From positions 1 through 43,654 of the forward strand of contig CAIJFH010000001.1 of the NCBI GenBank assembly GCA_903819895.1: a stretch of 43,654 nucleotides of DNA, written 5' to 3'. The notes beneath the pieces were generated by a model. That model made no database searches. It was not told where the DNA came from and was given only the letters and a program-made list of their open reading frames with translations. A program made the translations under genes and the position numbers. Shown piece by piece: positions 41,758-43,654 of the stretch; the stretch's first letter is position 1; every line of letters starts with the position of its first letter. This DNA comes from Candidatus Adlerbacteria bacterium. Its GTDB lineage: Bacteria; Patescibacteriota; Minisyncoccia; Phycocordibacterales; SBAW01.

Positions 41758-43425
41758 TCACAAATATTTCATTTTGTAACGCTCCTTTGCCACCACACGC
41801 TCGATATCGGCAAGGAGGTCGGCGGCGATAATCTCGCGGGTCGAATGCTCGCCCACCTCGCGGTCGAAGTCAAAACGGATCCGCTCGGCCATGGGCTCTA
41901 CTCGCGCAAGCAGCGAACGCACCCTCTCCTCCCCCAGCAAGCCAACCAGTGTTGCATACTGCTCGGACTCGGCAGGAAAGTTGCACGCAATCATTGCCGC
42001 TTTTTTGAGCATCGGGTCGAGTGCGGGCTCTGGCGAGGCCTCTGTCGCAGATACACTTTGTTCGACACCTTGCCCAGACACCTTTCGCGCTGCTTTGGCA
42101 ATTGCAACCTCTTTGCGGATCGCTCCCACATCACCGAGCCAGCGTGCAGCTATGTTGATAAAATGTTCCTGATCAATCGCACTACTAATCGCCGCGATGA
42201 GCGGGATCACTTGGCTCTGCACCTCGCGTTTGTACGAGCGCTCGTTGAGCCCCTCCTTGAGCATCTCTTTGAGAAAAAATTCGATTGCGGTCTTGGACTC
42301 GCGGATAATTGAGCGCAGCTCGTCGGGAGTATCTTTGGCGATGTCGGCCGGGTCGAGGCCGTCGGGAAAGCGCGGCACTTTGACATCAAACCCGGCAGCG
42401 TATGCCATGAGCGCACTTTTGAGTCCCGCGCGAATGCCCGCCGCATCGCCGTCGAGCGCGAGCACCAATCGTTTGGAGAATCGCCCCAAGAGCGCCAAGT
42501 GTTCGTCGGTCAGTGCCGTGCCCGATATCGCGACCGCAAAGGGCAAGCCCGATTGATGCGACAGCACCACATCAAACTGCCCTTCGACGAGCAAGATGCA
42601 ATCCGCTTTGCGAATCGCATTTTTTGCTTTATCAAACCCGTACAGCACACGCGACTTTTTAAACAGCAGCGTCTCGGGACTGTTCACATACTTTGCGGGT
42701 TCACTTCTCTGTTCACTCACTCGTTCAGTTTGTTGTCCGTTCGATGCATGAGCGCGAGTGTCTTTTATATCCTCAAAAAATCTGCCGGAGAATGCGATCA
42801 CCCTACCGTTGGCGTCACAGAGTGGAAACATAATGCGCCCACGAAATCGATCGTAAATCTCTGTTGGATTTTTTTCTGATCGCGCAGCAATCCCTGCATC
42901 AACTATTTCATCTTTCGAAAATCCAATCGACGCGAGATGCTCCGACGCGCTGCGCCACGTCGCGGGCGCGTAGCCGATGCGCCACGCCTTCTTTGTCTCC
43001 TCAGTCACGCCGCGCTTTGTGAGATACTCGCCAACATCCGTTCGCTTCGCTAACTCCTGCTCAAAAAATACGGTCGCGGCTTCGCACACCTCGCGCAGCC
43101 GCTCCTCTTTCTCGACATTCTCCTGCTTGGGTACAAAACTATGTTTGAGCACGACACCCACACGCTCGGCCAACAGCTTGAGTGCTGTAGGAAAATCAAT
43201 GCTCTCCATCTTTTGCACAAACGAAAAGACGTCGCCCTTCTCGCCACAGCCAAAGCAGATATACGTCCCGCGCTCGGGGCTGACGTGGAACGACGGCGTC
43301 TTTTCTTTATGGAACGGGCACTTCGCCGTGTAGGTGCGCCCCGCACGGTGGAGCTGAACATACTGCCCCACCACCTCGACAATATTTATCTTGTCTTTTA
43401 TTTCCTGTACCTGTGAGTCCTGCAT
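41758..43425 (-). CDS. dnaG: DNA primase DnaG
   Basis: Makes RNA primers at the fork and contacts DnaB. 555 aa. The CHC2 zinc finger has Cys36, His39, Cys57 and Cys60. The catalytic core has the FRGRIMFPLCDANGRVIAFSGR block, and Toprim has ILLVEGQFDVV and LALDGDAAG. A C-terminal helical region (about 420-555) would bind DnaB. A 20-residue hydrophilic insertion (about 222-242) lies before YVNSPET. The ATG at 43423-43425 has GGAGG 5 nt upstream and suits the MQDSQVQEIK start; an ATG four codons earlier overlaps that site. dnaG-rpoD is the conserved macromolecular-synthesis order, here with a 15-nt gap. Confidence 0.96.
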   Translation of the reverse strand: MQDSQVQEIKDKINIVEVVGQYVQLHRAGRTYTAKCPFHKEKTPSFHVSPERGTYICFGCGEKGDVFSFVQKMESIDFPTALKLLAERVGVVLKHSFVPKQENVEKEERLREVCEAATVFFEQELAKRTDVGEYLTKRGVTEETKKAWRIGYAPATWRSASEHLASIGFSKDEIVDAGIAARSEKNPTEIYDRFRGRIMFPLCDANGRVIAFSGRFFEDIKDTRAHASNGQQTERVSEQRSEPAKYVNSPETLLFKKSRVLYGFDKAKNAIRKADCILLVEGQFDVVLSHQSGLPFAVAISGTALTDEHLALLGRFSKRLVLALDGDAAGIRAGLKSALMAYAAGFDVKVPRFPDGLDPADIAKDTPDELRSIIRESKTAIEFFLKEMLKEGLNERSYKREVQSQVIPLIAAISSAIDQEHFINIAARWLGDVGAIRKEVAIAKAARKVSGQGVEQSVSATEASPEPALDPMLKKAAMIACNFPAESEQYATLVGLLGEERVRSLLARVEPMAERIRFDFDREVGEHSTREIIAADLLADIERVVAKERYKMKYL

Positions 43426-43521
43426 AGATGCCTCCATTCTAGCCGCTTTCTCCCCTCCGCGCAGGTACTTGACAATATATACTATTTGTTTAAGATAGCG
43501 TCGTATAGTACAGACCTCCCG

Positions 43522-43654
43522 CTACCCCTCAAGTAGGACACTCTGGACACTCGAATAATACACCGACGGGAACTGAAACCCCAAGCACTCACGCGGACGG
43601 TCGTTGAGAAAGGCGTGGCATGCTGCCAGATCTTCCTCAGTCACTGACGCAATA
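43522..43654 (-). mobile_element. IS30-family-like transposase, C-terminal end (cut by window edge)
   Basis: The minus strand is open from the window edge to a TAG at 43522-43524, giving 43 residues. The stretch HAFLNDRPRECLGFQFPS matches the LNxRPRKxLGxxTP motif at the end of IS30-type transposase catalytic domains (DDE, RNase H-like). The bulk of the gene lies beyond the window. The last 14 residues (VYYSSVQSVLLEG) do not follow the family closely. The 84 bases between this stop and dnaG (43438-43521) should contain the element's end, but I cannot define its inverted repeat; they also hold AT-rich promoter-like sequence for dnaG. Confidence 0.65.

Noticed and set aside
43438-43521. Terminal inverted repeat of the IS30-like element
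   Set aside because: The other end lies outside the window, so no inverted repeat can be paired; the AT-rich segment may simply be the dnaG promoter.
1-43654. Transfer RNA genes
   Set aside because: I looked for GGTTCRANYCC T-loop cores with acceptor pairing on both strands and found none that folds.

Overview
The window reads as a chromosome segment of a Candidate Phyla Radiation (Patescibacteria) bacterium, probably on the Parcubacteria side. This is an inference. It rests on the very compact layout, a moderately high GC content, large secreted repeat proteins, a membrane-anchored DsbA-like protein, a PHA-granule-family small protein and an intact bL9 gene, with housekeeping genes mixed among unrecognised short genes. 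The standard code applies, because TGA is used as a stop (dnaG, recJ-independent examples such as the 39-aa micro-protein).

Layout. 1-2540 (minus strand): 5' part of typA/bipA, a PF09650-type small protein, rplI and an S41 protease. 2568-4973 (plus): corA and cysS. Then come a coiled-coil protein (minus), dnaB-recR (plus) and rplU (minus). 7975-11480 is an accessory stretch. It holds two micro membrane proteins, rmuC, an unrecognised two-gene cassette, a candidate structured RNA on the minus strand (about 10275-10632), a YqeY-like protein and a 69-aa protein whose stop codon lies in a terminator loop. 11481-13975 (minus) carries an ABC-F ATPase followed by a crotonase-fold protein that closely resembles the DSF signal synthase RpfF. 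14091-18330 (plus) is a mannose operon: cupin, GH130, double GH130 and a phosphomannomutase-like HAD enzyme. 18327-30192 (minus) is one co-directional block: a 2945-aa secreted LamG/FN3 repeat protein, a receiver domain without its phosphoacceptor Asp, an ABC ATPase with a long C-terminal extension, and an FtsX/MacB-type permease. 30297-33800 holds truB, hisS, a DEDDy exonuclease and a DsbA-like thiol oxidoreductase. 33828-39340 holds a UvrD-nuclease fusion helicase, an MFS permease and an ATP-grasp ligase. 39355-43425 (minus) has a NUDIX hydrolase, a small membrane protein, rpoD and dnaG. The right edge cuts an IS30-like transposase.

How the parts fit. GH130 phosphorolysis, PMM-like mutase and PMI-like cupin would form a complete mannoside to Man-1-P to Man-6-P to Fru-6-P route. 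The giant protein is exported, carries paired cysteines in one repeat type and sits in a genome segment that also has a DsbA-like oxidase.

A window-wide signal is a TATACT-like -10 element ending 6-9 nt before the start codon of at least 14 genes, which predicts leaderless mRNAs. Several accessory genes have Shine-Dalgarno sites and leaders instead.
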